Assembly (NCBI GenBank): GCA_005765155.1
Contig: VCCP01000007.1
Span: 1,071,501-1,135,500 of the forward strand
Source: Zelopaecilomyces penicillatus
Taxonomy: Eukaryota; Ascomycota; Sordariomycetes; Hypocreales; Pseudodiploosporaceae
Reading direction: 5' to 3'
Length of the DNA stretch: 64,000 nt
The translations under genes were made by a program, and so were the position numbers. Below, in pieces: positions 1 to 10,872 of the stretch. Positions within the stretch are counted from its first letter, which is position 1, and each line of letters starts with the position of its first letter. The notes under the pieces are model-generated. The model was not told the origin of the DNA. It was given only the letters and a program-made list of their open reading frames with translations, and searched no databases.

Positions 1-1144
1 AATATCAGCACTTGAGCAACAGGAAACTGGCAGACAACCCCCCCCCCCCCTTCTCCCAGATGCAATCATATGTGGGAAACTCACCCAAAACGAAAAGGCC
101 CCCCTGCCAACCATGATGGACGAATGAATGGTTAGCGTTATTGTAGGTCAGAAAACAGAGTGGCTGCAGCACGAGCAGCAAGAGGAGGATAGAGAGGATG
201 CAACATAGAACGGAGTGCCACTGAAACTGAATGGGAAAGAACGCAACTGAATATATGCAAATTTGAATGAAGTCATGGAGCTGGAATGCTTAAACCCCCG
301 AGGCCGCCGGCTTGAACATCGATGCTAACAGCTTGGTTGGTGTCCCGACTCCGGCCTACAGTCAAGGAATAACAACTCAAGCTCGGAAAGGGAGAGGTCG
401 ATGACGTAGCGCGTCGTAACGGGTGTCCCGGAGGCAGATGGGTCCATTGGCGCTGTTAGCGGAGTTGCCAGCCGATACTAGTGCTTGGGGCCGGGGCGAA
501 GGACTGCTGTTAAGTCCGCGAAACTAATACTCCGTACCTATGAAGGGGCTGGTTTGGTTTATAATACAATTGTGTTGTATGCACCACAGCACAGCCACAG
601 ATGTGGGCAGGTTGCGTAGGTGCCCACGGGTTGCTACGTATTAATTAGCTGATCACTGACCAGTAGACCACTACCCACCTGGATAAGCAACTTATCGAGC
701 ATCAAGAAATGTCATATCGCAACATTAGATGTCATTTTTGCCTACACTACCATGATAGTACTACTACTAAAGCAAGTAGGTACTACTAGAGGTAGCCGAT
801 ATCTGCTGTAAGCACCAATATATGTGGTCTGTGACACTTGTAAATCGGCTATATCTGTGAGGCATTCCACGTGGGGGGAGTCTTGCAAGATCTTGAGTGG
901 GTCCTGGCACACTGTGCACTGGGCACCCTTCCGCCATCTTCATTGTTCTATTTCGACTGCACACCTTAACCTGTGCGGCTTCACATACTCCGCCAACATT
1001 GAACAAAAGCCTGCACTGCCGTCCCATAGGTAAAAGCAGTTGTTTAGGATCTCGCCACGGCAGGCTTGCCTCGCGTCCTCGAGACGCTTGTTGTCTCACA
1101 TACTAAACGTTCAGCTCATTGTCGATCGCCAATCGGAACCGAAC
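1..1144. other. Intergenic / upstream region of KIN28
   Basis: I see no credible gene here. Short open frames on both strands lack family features and splice sites. A run of 13 C lies at 38-50. The last ~100 bases are pyrimidine-rich and presumably hold the KIN28 promoter and 5' leader. Small TAGTACTACTA-type words occur near 755-790. Confidence 0.6.
38..50 (+). repeat. C13 homopolymer
   Basis: Thirteen consecutive C bases followed by TTC. The length of such a tract is easily miscounted by sequencers, so its exact size is uncertain. Confidence 0.9.
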
Positions 1145-2484
1145 ATGGCATTATCTCCAGTTGTCAATACTACCACGAATCTTCCGATCGAGAGTGTCCA
1201 AAATGCGCGCCCTGTTTCCTCTCCGCTCAAGTATTTAGCTTCTGGTTCGGGTCCAGCCTCTTCCAATGGCACGCCCAAACCCTCTGTGCCAGCTCCTGCG
1301 CTCGCTGTCGCTGCCACTGCCCAGCCTCCAACACTCGATCTTGCCGAGCAGATGAATGACGAGGAGAAGCGCAAATATGTCAAGGGTAAGCTCTATTAGC
1401 TATTATGCAATAGCATATTTGCCAAGTCCTCTTGAAGCAGTGTGCGCTGACGGCCGTGTTTGCAGGCAAAAAGCTGGGAGAAGGCACATATGCTCTCGTC
1501 TTTCTCGGTCATCTTCGCTCCAACCCCTCAACACTCGTTGCTATCAAGAAAATCAAGGTGCAAAAGGAATACACCGAAGGCATGGCGCCAGACGCTGTCC
1601 GGGAGCTCAAGCATCTCCAGGAGCTGCAACATCCCAATATCATCTCCCTGCTTTCCGTCTTCTCCTCCAAAGACCAGAACCTGAACCTTGTTCTCGAGTA
1701 CCTACCTCTCGGCGACCTCGAGATGCTCATCCGCGATACGGATCGAGTACGATACGGAGCCGCAGACATCAAAGCCTGGATGGGTATGCTCACACGCGCC
1801 GTCTGGTTCTGTCACGAAAACTTTGTCCTGCATCGCGATATCAAACCCAACAATTTGCTCATTGCCGCTGACGGCGAAGTCAAGTTGGCTGATTTCGGTC
1901 TCGCACGCAGCTTCGCAGACCCTCATCGCAACATGACTTCGAATGTAATTACGCGCTGGTACCGGCCGCCGGAACTGCTCTTTGGCGCTAGGCACTATAG
2001 CGGCGCCGTCGACGTCTGGTCCGTGGGTACTGTCTTCGCAGAACTCATCCTACGTGCTCCATACATGCCCGGCAACAACGAGCTTGACCAGGTCAAGCTC
2101 ATCTGCGAGGCCATTGGCTCCCCAACCGAAGATAACTGGCCCGGTGTCACGCGGCTACCCGAGTACACAGTTCCCGGACAACATCCTGTCCGTGGCAAGG
2201 ACTGGTATGAGATGCGATTCGGCATCGTTGGCCCTGACGGCGTTGACCTGCTTATGCGAACTCTATCTCTTAACCCACTGAAACGTATCACTGCCCGTGA
2301 CATGCTCCGCCATCGCTGGTGGCACTCAGAGCCCAAGCCATCGCGAAAGCATGAGCTGCCTCGAAAGGATGCGGACGCCGGCGTTGAGAAGTTAGGTGCC
2401 GATCTGAAACGACGTCCTGGTGTTGTCGGTGAAGATGACAGAGGTGCGGGAGTCGCACGGAAGTTGGATTTCGGGAAATCTTGA
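1145..2484 (+). CDS. KIN28: Cyclin-dependent kinase of TFIIH (CDK7/Kin28)
   Basis: Two exons, 1145-1385 and 1466-2484, joined across a GTAAGC...TGCAG intron that splits a glycine codon just before the kinase domain; the product is 419 residues. It is a Ser/Thr kinase with a glycine-rich loop (KKLGEGTYALVFLG, about residue 82), the catalytic loop HRDIKPNN (about 203), DFGLARSF (about 223) and the activation-segment end TRWYRPPELLFG (about 243). A following MPGNNELDQ stretch corresponds to the CDK7-type MPG/LPG-x-x-DLDQ region. Family knowledge: Kin28 with cyclin H (Ccl1) and Tfb3 phosphorylates Ser5/Ser7 of the Pol II C-terminal domain in TFIIH. The ~75-residue N-terminal extension is rich in Ser, Pro and Ala and looks disordered; the C-terminal tail is basic. 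The start is the first ATG in the open frame. It is convergent with RCY1. Confidence 0.93.
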
Positions 2485-3280
2485 TTAACACAAGATATCA
2501 CGAAGATGCACATTGCATCATTTATGTCCTCATAGTCCGATTTTACATCTGGCTAGGCTGCTGAAGGCTACTATGGGTAATCACTTCATCCACAGTCGTG
2601 TGGCGATGCGTGGCAAGGATCTACTGAATACGGCTTTCCGATATTGTAATGAGTAAAAATGGATTTGCTCAGTTTCGAATTGTAAAGCCAGTGATTGCTG
2701 GGTATAGCAGGAACCACGACCCTACAACAATCTTCATCGCCGGAAGTCTCTGGTAATTATCTGCGATCTAAAACCATGCGGGGAAGCCACGACCACAACA
2801 ACCTGCATAATAGAACCCGAATCTTGGCCGTCCTTTCAAAGTTGTTGTCTGAGGCGCTCTCTAACGTTCGCCACTCCGCCCCTGTAACAAACCCAACCAC
2901 TCGAACAGACATGGTATACATTTTATAAGAACGGTATCCCTAATCTAGAGTGCCAGGGGAAGAAAGTTATCAGTTATCCCATGACAACTTTATCCGTATG
3001 AAGCACTCTCGTCCATCAAGCTCTCTGCGTCCCATTCCGGCAACATGCACAACACACCCCGGCTATTATGCCATGTCACGGGTATATCATAAGCTCCAGG
3101 TAAGGAAAACTATGGATTTACTCAATAATCCTTTTTGATAATTGGGGGTGGGTCTCAAGTAGAGTAGCAGACAGTTTCAAATCGATGCTGTTCATCCAGT
3201 TTCGCTGTCCTCTTCTTTTTGCTTATCCAATCAGCCTCTGGGTCGTTGGTGTGGACAGTTCTTCCTTTTGCCAAATAGAA
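2485..3280. other. Convergent 3' region between KIN28 and RCY1
   Basis: About 800 bases between two stop codons that face each other. It should hold both 3' UTRs and polyadenylation signals. Small open frames here have no recognisable features. I see no repeat or RNA gene. Confidence 0.6.
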
Positions 3281-6153
3281 TCACATCACTGTGCAATCCA
3301 TCCCATACATGGCCCGTTCCACGCTCTTTCTCACTTGATACCAGTCTGCCCTCCGCTGCGCATACTCATACACCTCCTCGGCGCGAAAGACACCACCAAA
3401 TCTGTCTCCATCCGCAATCACCGTTGCAAGTTCCTTGGCATGGCCTGCATCGACTAGATAAATTTGGCTTAGCTCGCGCAGGGCGCCAAAATAAGCAAGC
3501 AGATCCTGGTTCCTAAACCCGCGCACGTAGTCTGAGTACATATTCATATCAGAAATGAGCTTAATGGCACCGTCAGTGCTGATACGCTGTCGCTTCAGAT
3601 GCTTGCAAATAGCTGTGAAGAGGCGCTGGCCCACTTCACCGTTGAAAACGTCGAGCATCGATTTCTCTGTCGTGCCAACAAGCATGTTGGTGTGCGAGGA
3701 TACAAGCTCAACAATACGTCGAGCAGTGGCGGTCGGTCCAATATCCAGTTCCGCCACAGATCCTATAGTAGCTCTATCAGACTGTCGATGTTGGCCGAGG
3801 TTATTAGGCGGTGGACGTGGAGTCGGATTGTAGTCGGTAGGCTGCTGCATGGTAGCTTGGAGATACTCAACTTCGTCCATGAGTACATCAATCCCCTTGT
3901 TCAAACCAGCCGCCACGCTCTCATCAAGCATCTGTTCAAATTTCTTCTTGGCCAGTCCAGCGGGATCCAAGAAGTCGTTCTTATCGGATATCTTGGGTGC
4001 CGCCAGCTGCTGTTCAAAAAAGACATCAATCATCTGGGAAATCAGGTCGCCAACGTTAACCAGCTCGATAAAAGTGACCAATGGTGCAACCCCAGACTGA
4101 TTGTGATCGCTCACATCCCGCGGATTATAGTGTGATAAGTGGTCAACGGCCATGTCGAATCCGCTCTTGACGTGCCTCTGACCGAGGATGCGCAGCAGCA
4201 CGATGAATATGTTGGCACATTGTTCGCGGGCCTCTCCCCCAACTTGACCCCCTAGAGGAATGAGAACGGCAGCTCGTCCTAGACTCGTTTTGGCAGCATG
4301 AACCAAATTCAGTGCTACTTCAATGCTAAACAATGATTTGATTCCCTCCAGTTTTGATGCCATGATAGCCGCCTTCGCTGCTAGCTCGTCTGTCGGCGCT
4401 GTAGCCCCCGGCAGTGGGCTACCATTACGTCCATCCTTGGCATTGCCAAACCCTGGCGTTTCTGGGCGGGAAAGTGAAGGCGTCATAGCTCCCGAGCTGG
4501 TGATACCAGCTGCTGCGATTGCCGGCTTCGATGTGGCAAACGGGGAGCCCATCGGGAAACTTGGAAGCGCCGTCACTGGCATCATAACCACCTTCTTGAA
4601 CGAGCTAAGAAAGTCCTTCTTCTCTGCAGAGCGGTTGATGTTGGACATGTAGAATGACTCCAATGTTGAGTCTTGCTCTGAAAGTTTCTTCTCCCATTGT
4701 GATACTTCCGTCTCGGCATGTTTTGTAAAGAAATCCAGTTCCTCTTGCAAATAGAGATCAAGATGGGGCTCAAAGACTTTGAGAGCCAGCTCCTTGGCTT
4801 TGCCCATGATATCTACTTTTGAATCTTTCGGTGGAGTCAGGGACTGGAAGAACCGCATTGTTTGTTCAAATATGCCCGACACAGCCTGAAGATAAGATGG
4901 GATGCTCCTCTCGTGACACTCATCAAACAACGGGGTCGTAAACTCGGCAACAATGTCTTCGGCAACCTTGTCCGCTAATTCCCAAAAAATAGCGGCGGCC
5001 TCGGGAAAAATTCGCTCGACCATAGAAGCCTGGTCGTTCACTTTGGCAAGCAAGATTTCCAAAAAGAGCCGAGAGGGCTCGAGCGATATATCATCAGAAC
5101 CAGCTTGGTTAATGCAGTCCATGGGATTGGTAATCAGCTCAGGATCATCGAAGATAGGGTGCTTCTGAAGAAAGAGGTCAATTCCACTCCTAGCACCGTT
5201 GAGCAGATGTAGGACGTGAGCATAACGATGCATTCTTCCGTCCACATCCCAGAATTCATAACCCTGTTCAAACTCTCGTAATACGGCGCTCTCGAAAATG
5301 CTCATCATGGACGTAAGCTTCTCTTCTCGAGTCCTGCAGCCTTCGATCCAGTCACTCGCTGCGAATCTCCGTAAGTTTGCGAGCATCTGTGCTTGCTTCT
5401 CGGGATCTCGGAAAGCCTTGAAAACAATCGGGTCTGCGTGGCTCTTCGCCCTGGCAATGTCAAAGTAAAACGGCGCCAGTGCACCATATATTTTTCCATA
5501 CTCTTGTCTTGCTCCGCCCCTTACACTCTTAACGTTGTTAAAAATATCCAGGTATGCATTCGGGTCCTGCATTTGGTCTTGAGAAGGGCCTCCCGCTGAT
5601 GTTGAACCAACACTCATCGTCTCAAATCCATCCCGCAGTTCCGATGCAGCACGTCTGCGTCTTTTCTCCTCGACCGACACGTCGAACAACGTTGTGCCTA
5701 ACTGCTGTCTGCCTGTAATACTAACTCCGTTGGTAGCTCCATTGGCTTGGCCCGCTGCGGTGGCGGCAGCAGTTGCGGCGGCAGCTTCTCGTCTTCGCCG
5801 GACTGACTCATCGAACCTTTGACGTGCCTCCCGCTCATCCCAGCATCCCATGCTCTTCAGCCTTGATACCCAGCGTGTATCATCGTAGACCATTTCCAGC
5901 ATTCGACGGGATGTGCGAGCAAACCGCAGTTGGTCGGCAACAGGCAGGTAGTTAAGGATCGTGACCAAAATCTCTAGTGGCAGCTTTTAGTCAGTTCGTG
6001 TAGAAGATGTTCGCAAGGAGCCGGCTGGCTGGAGACAGATGAATCAATACCTGCTGGGAGCCTAGATCGCGAGTCGAGTATCTCGGTTGCTTTCAGAGCT
6101 TTGAGGATGCTGCCACCCCGAGGCGTGGCTCTCCCATCTCTGCTGTTGTACAT
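3281..6153 (-). CDS. RCY1: Recyclin-1: F-box protein with Sec10-like region
   Basis: Two exons on the minus strand: 6153-6051, then 5973-3281, separated by a 77-bp intron (GTATTG...CTAG) that splits a Glu codon inside the F-box. The product is 931 residues. The F-box begins about residue 32 (LPAEILVTILNYLPVADQ...) and is followed by an Ala-rich, charged linker. A long helical region from about residue 180 to the end resembles the Sec10 exocyst subunit. Family knowledge: recyclin-1 (Rcy1/Rls1) works with Skp1 in endosome-to-Golgi recycling and links to exocytosis. The last four residues are CTVM, a plausible CaaX farnesylation box, as in yeast Rcy1. The short N-terminal exon was found from the splice sites and restores the full F-box. 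A TTG codon at 5968 is not the start. Confidence 0.92.
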
Positions 6154-6927
6154 GATGGTGATGATTGGAGCGGAACCGATGGTGATAGGACTGGTTGTGC
6201 AATCAACGTCATAAACAGCAGCGGCATTGGTGTTTCCTATGGAACCCCTAGCCAGAGCGGTTGCATTGTCGAATGAATCTCGACTTTGCCGTTGTCGTCG
6301 AATTGTCGGTCTTTGGCAATGTGCAGATACGTCAGTGGATGGTGGATTGCCACTTCTGCCAGCCCACCTCGTTCTACCAATCTACCTCACCTGAGGTGGA
6401 GCTTTGTAGTGGACCTCATAGCGTACTAATGACCCCGCAAACGGTATGCTTCAGGGGCTTTGAAGCAGCCCATCATGCTACCTACCCTAGGTGGGTAGTT
6501 ATGCTTTATCCATCATAATGAAGGGGTTTTTGATGACAATGATTTTTGGTTAGTTGAACTAGGTACCTTATGTATTGACACTATATAAATAGTGCATGCG
6601 ACAGAGTCCTTGGCTTCAAAATGTTTCGAGTTTTGAGTACCAATATGATCAATTTTCGAGCGTTACTGACTAAAATAGAAGCAACATGCAAACAAGGGGG
6701 CCATAGCACTTACCTAGACCCTCGAACTTGATATCACACCACAAGTCATTTACAAGTTGCTCCCAACGTCCTACTTTTTATAGCCCATCGCATTCTAATT
6801 TCAAAAACCCCCAAACCAATCTAAACTCCATGAAAAGACGATAACGCTCGTCCCATCCCATAGACTCGGGACTAGAACTGTGCCAACCGACACGTCGTCT
6901 ATAGAAGCTGAGAAAAACCCTTTGAAA
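6154..6927. other. Intergenic region between RCY1 and HOM3
   Basis: It holds the RCY1 promoter (right of 6153) and the HOM3 3' region. A near-palindromic TACCTACCCTAGGTGGGTAG word lies at about 6479-6498 and a strong TATA-like motif at 6582-6592. No gene is supported. Confidence 0.55.
6582..6592 (+). promoter_or_regulatory. Strong TATA-like motif without an assigned gene
   Basis: The sequence TATATAAATAG matches the TATA-box consensus closely. It lies inside the near-palindrome CACTATATAAATAGTG. No coding gene follows on the plus strand, so it may be chance, or drive a non-coding transcript antisense to the HOM3 3' end. Confidence 0.25.
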
Positions 6928-9081
6928 TCATTCTAGAAATGTAAACAGATGTGTGTGAAGTACATTCATGGCCCTGGTTGCATCCCGGGCATCAATCACG
7001 CATGAGATATTAATCTCGCTTGCACCTAGAAGTTACAAGTCAGGCTCAGTCAGGGAGAGAAGGACAAGAAAAGGGAGCAGGGGCATAAAGCAAGGGAAAG
7101 AGTGCATCGGAGTAACTTACCCTGTGAAATCATCTCGAGATTGATATTGTGTTCACCGAGCGTCGAGAACATGCGACCTGCAATTCCTACCATGTTCTTC
7201 ATGTCTGCACCCACCAGACTCAATATTGCCATATCGGTTAAGATGCTAACTTCGCCGCATTCAGTAAGGCGCTGGCTCGCGCTGGAGAAGGCATCTGCAC
7301 GCATGCCAGCTGAGTGGATGGCAAGGGATACATGTACCTCACTTGTGGAAATCAGATCAACCGAAATGGAATGTTTGTCCAGGATGGAAAACACCCTGGC
7401 AAAAAAGCCATGAGAGATGGAGCGTTTGTTTGAATGGACATTGATGACACTAATGTGGTCTTTGATTGTCACCGCTGTCGGGCGCTTGGGAGTTTTAAGA
7501 AGGTTGAAGCTCTGTGACGGGCGTGATCGATGGAGTTGATGCCCTGCCGACAGGATGGGATCTGGTATAACAACGGTGCCATTTCCGCGCGGGTTTTTGA
7601 CATTCTTTATCCGAATTGGTATAGGTGGCTCAGCGCGAATGACTTGGTCCATAGTGAGGTGGTGAATTACCTCTGAGCCATAGAATGTCAACTCAGCAGC
7701 TTCGGACGGTGTGATGGAGGGCAGTAGTCTAGCAGTGGGAACTTTGGTAGGATCTGCGGTGAAGATGCCGTCCACTTCTTTCCAGATCTGAAGTTCCTCG
7801 GCCTTTAAGCCCACGGCGCAGAGAGCAGCGCAGAGATCAGTGTAGCCACGGCCAATGTCACCATCAATCAAGCTGCCGGGCACATTACCAAAGAAGCCAG
7901 TCACTACCGGCACTCTCCCCTGGCAGGCAGCGATTTTCTTGGTAAAAGTGGCAATGGCCGCCTTGTAAAAGGCGACATCAAGCTGTGCGGCGGTGTCGTT
8001 ATGCAGAGCATCTGAGAAATCCACAAACTCAGCGTCCACCCCCTGGAGAGAGACGATACGTTAGCATGGCTTAAGCCTCATAAGAAAACACAGCATCTTC
8101 CTGAGTCTGGGGAGAAGGTAGCTCATACCGAATCTTGCAGGAGCGCTGCCATGAACCGGCAGCTCAATTTCTCTCCAAAACTAATGACTCGATCCTTGGC
8201 TCTGGAGTTAATCTCGAGATTAAATCTTCTGGTAGCTACAATGTATTCAATGAGCTCCTGACACTCGGCCTTGACCTTGAAGACAAGCGACTCTTTTAGA
8301 CTTGCATCTTTTACAAAAGTATCGGCTGCCAGGATATGATCATTGCAGACGTCAAGGATGAGCGATTTGGCCTGGTCAATCAGGTCCTGTTGCTCCTCCT
8401 CGGTGCTGGTAAGAGCCCCAACTGCTCTCAGTTTTGAGTAAATGGCTAGTAGCCTAGTCGCGACTTGTTAGAATTCATTGGGAAAACTGAGGGGAACCCA
8501 GTAAGAGACTTGTATTACTTACCGACTGGTGGTACCCTCTGCCTTTTTACCCGTACTCCGAGCTGAGCACACAATAACGACCCGATTTCTTGACAAACTG
8601 GCCCTGAACCCATATGGTTTCTGGTTAGATATGAACTAATAAAACAAAATCCGGAGATGAACTTTGACAAGTTACAGAAGGGGTAACATACTTGACGATA
8701 TCACGGGCAATCTATGACGGAGACGAGTTAGTTGCAATGCTTAGTTCATGTAATTCCTTCTTCTTCTTCTTCTTCATCATGATCACATCTCACTTCCCGC
8801 CTCTTTCACGCCTCCCTCTTTGTCTTCTCCCTTTAAGGAGTGACACATAATACCCAAAGACAGAGAGATAAAGAGTGAAAAGGACCGAGTTTGGGTGAGT
8901 TCACCTCCTTTCTTTTCTCACTCAAAAAGAACCGCTAGGACAGCCTCAAAAAAAAGAGAGAGAGAAAAACCGGTGAAATGATGACACTTACCTTGTCCGG
9001 GAACTTGCCCACGCTCGTGCCGCCAAATTTTTGGACCACCCAGCCGAAGTCTGTGGAATTATTGTACGCAGAACTCCCCAT
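6928..9081 (-). CDS. HOM3: Aspartate kinase (aspartokinase)
   Basis: Six exons on the minus strand: 9081-8992, 8711-8692, 8603-8523, 8453-8129, 8042-7121 and 7025-6928, giving 511 residues, a normal fungal length. It phosphorylates L-aspartate, the first step to threonine, methionine and homoserine. Residues about 14-26 read WVVQKFGGTSVGK, the aspartokinase signature, followed by IARDIVKAS and the RVVIVCSARS strand. Paired ACT domains fill the C-terminal third (ITVINVHSN-like strand, GFFARVFSILDKHSISVDL, then MVGIAGRMFSTLGEHNINLEM); in the family these mediate threonine feedback inhibition. The second exon is a 20-nt micro-exon encoding IARDIVK. All six joins keep frame and family sequence. 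The start is the first true ATG; the upstream in-frame codon at 9183 is TTG. A TGACTC element upstream suggests general amino-acid control. Confidence 0.93.
8758..8775 (+). repeat. (TTC)6 microsatellite in HOM3 intron 1
   Basis: Six perfect TTC units (GAA on the transcribed strand) within the 280-bp first intron of HOM3, an unusually long intron for this window. Confidence 0.85.
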
Positions 9082-10872
9082 GTTTTCCGGCGGGCCGATG
9101 GCTCTTTGGCGGCTATCTTTGGGAGGCGGACAGAATAGGATATGACGATAGATGGCGGGGTCTGTCTTGTCCAGAAAACCCAATGAATTGATGTTTGGTT
9201 TGCGCTGTGAAGCTGGCGAAGTGAGGGGATATGAGAAACTGGCACGATCGCTTACAGAGCGTCAATACAAAATATGCAGAACAGCAACAGCGGCGCTATT
9301 TTGTCTTTCTTTCTGTTGAAATATGATAGTAACAGAAGAACAGTGTGAGCAAACCTGGCTGTGTGCCTGAGCAAGACGCCTCACCAGGCCCCGGCCCGAG
9401 TCAGTGGTATGACTGGAGGCGTGGCCGCCGATAGTGGACATGGTGGACTATAACTAGTGGACTACAGTGGATGGGGGGCTGTAACGTGCAACGTGAAGAA
9501 GCCGGCAGTAGAGCGCACGCATGTGGGCCAACTGGCGTCACCTTCCCACTAGCTGTGGCCATTTTGGTCTTGTTATCTTGCGCATCTCCAACCATTCTAT
9601 CCGTAATCGGTAATAGTCAGCATGCAGCAATAAAAACCGTGACAACAATGGGAGAGTTGGTACATGATTTACATCTGCCGTCTCAAGACACAAACCATTC
9701 GACCGAGCTCCAAGACTGGTAGGATATACAGCCTCCGTCGGACCATTGCACACTGCCTATTCACAGCCCTCATTCCATAAACAAACTTTCGCTCGGTGCC
9801 TCCGAATCCCAGCTCAATGATCTCGTCAAATCTATTTTAGGTGCTAATTCGCTTGATTGCCAACCAGCCAGCCACCTCTGTTTTCCCCGGGCATGTGCGA
9901 TGATGTAAGAAGAGGAGCCGTGTCATCTATAAGCAGGGCGAGCATCATTTGAACATGCAAATTAATATTTGCAGAGCTGAAGCCAAGCCCAGTCACCCTC
10001 ATTGGACACCCCCAAAAATCTTCAAATGGCTTGAAATGCCAACACAGGCTGTTGCTGCTGCGAACACGCGCAACATTATTGTGGGACAAATTAGCAGGCT
10101 TGTGGGGAGTCGTGCGTGCTATGGCGCAATCGCCTGTGCTGGATGATAATTATTACAGGGCAGGAGAACGTAGCCTTTGCGACGCTGCGTCTCCGGCCGT
10201 CTTCGGCCTACCGGGAGCGAGTTCCGTGACATTATCGCGCTACTTCGAATTAACAAGACCATCGATTACACTTACCCACCTACCCATACATTATCAACCG
10301 CACCAACTTCCATTTCGTCGCCAGTGGAACTTGAGACATGAAATGCACTGCCCCTCAAGACAGTAGACCTTTATTTTGTACAATACACCCACGAATACTA
10401 GAGTGCACCAATATATAAACTCTGCTTGCAAGCAGATACATGCGAATTGCATCACTCAACACATCTTTGTCCATCAGTCACCAACCCAGTAGCAGTAGTA
10501 GTAGTACAAGGTCTTGCTGCGCCATTAATCTTATTCCCAAGCAAAACGAACTATCCCAGAGAACTTATCGGTCAACCAAAAAGTCGATCAATATATCCGG
10601 CAACGAGTAGCGGCTAGAAGCCACTTAGACAAGGCCCGCGTGTACAGAGACCAATGCAGCGCTCTGTAGTCGTCATGTCTTCGTTCCATCGTCCCATCAT
10701 CACTTTGATTAGCCCACCGTGTGTATAATGGGTGTTTGACCGCCAGGTCAACCAAAAAAGAGAAGGTAAAAAAATTAGAAAAGGGGTAAATCAACCCCCA
10801 ATCCAAACGTCCAAACGCCGTAACCCCATGCCCAACCCGCCATGCGCCGTCCATTATGCAAAAAAACTGTCA
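9082..10872. other. Intergenic region upstream of HOM3 and downstream of RFX1
   Basis: About 1.8 kb with no supported gene. It contains the HOM3 5' leader and promoter, with a Gcn4-type half site at 9398-9403, and the RFX1 3' UTR near 10,850. Open frames on both strands are short and lack family features or codon regularity. Confidence 0.55.
9398..9403 (-). promoter_or_regulatory. Possible Gcn4/CPC1 site upstream of HOM3
   Basis: The minus strand reads TGACTC, the core of the TGASTCA site bound by Gcn4/CPC1-class bZIP activators. It lies about 320 bp upstream of the HOM3 start, on the coding strand. Amino-acid genes are classic targets, so the location is sensible, but a six-base match can be chance. 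Confidence 0.35.

Noticed and set aside
3599..4135. 178-codon plus-strand open frame
   Set aside because: It lies entirely antisense to the RCY1 coding exon, whose frame matches a conserved family; it has no motif of its own.
8935..9183. Aspartokinase start at 9183
   Set aside because: That codon is TTG, not ATG; the first ATG in the frame is at 9081 and yields the expected short N-terminus.
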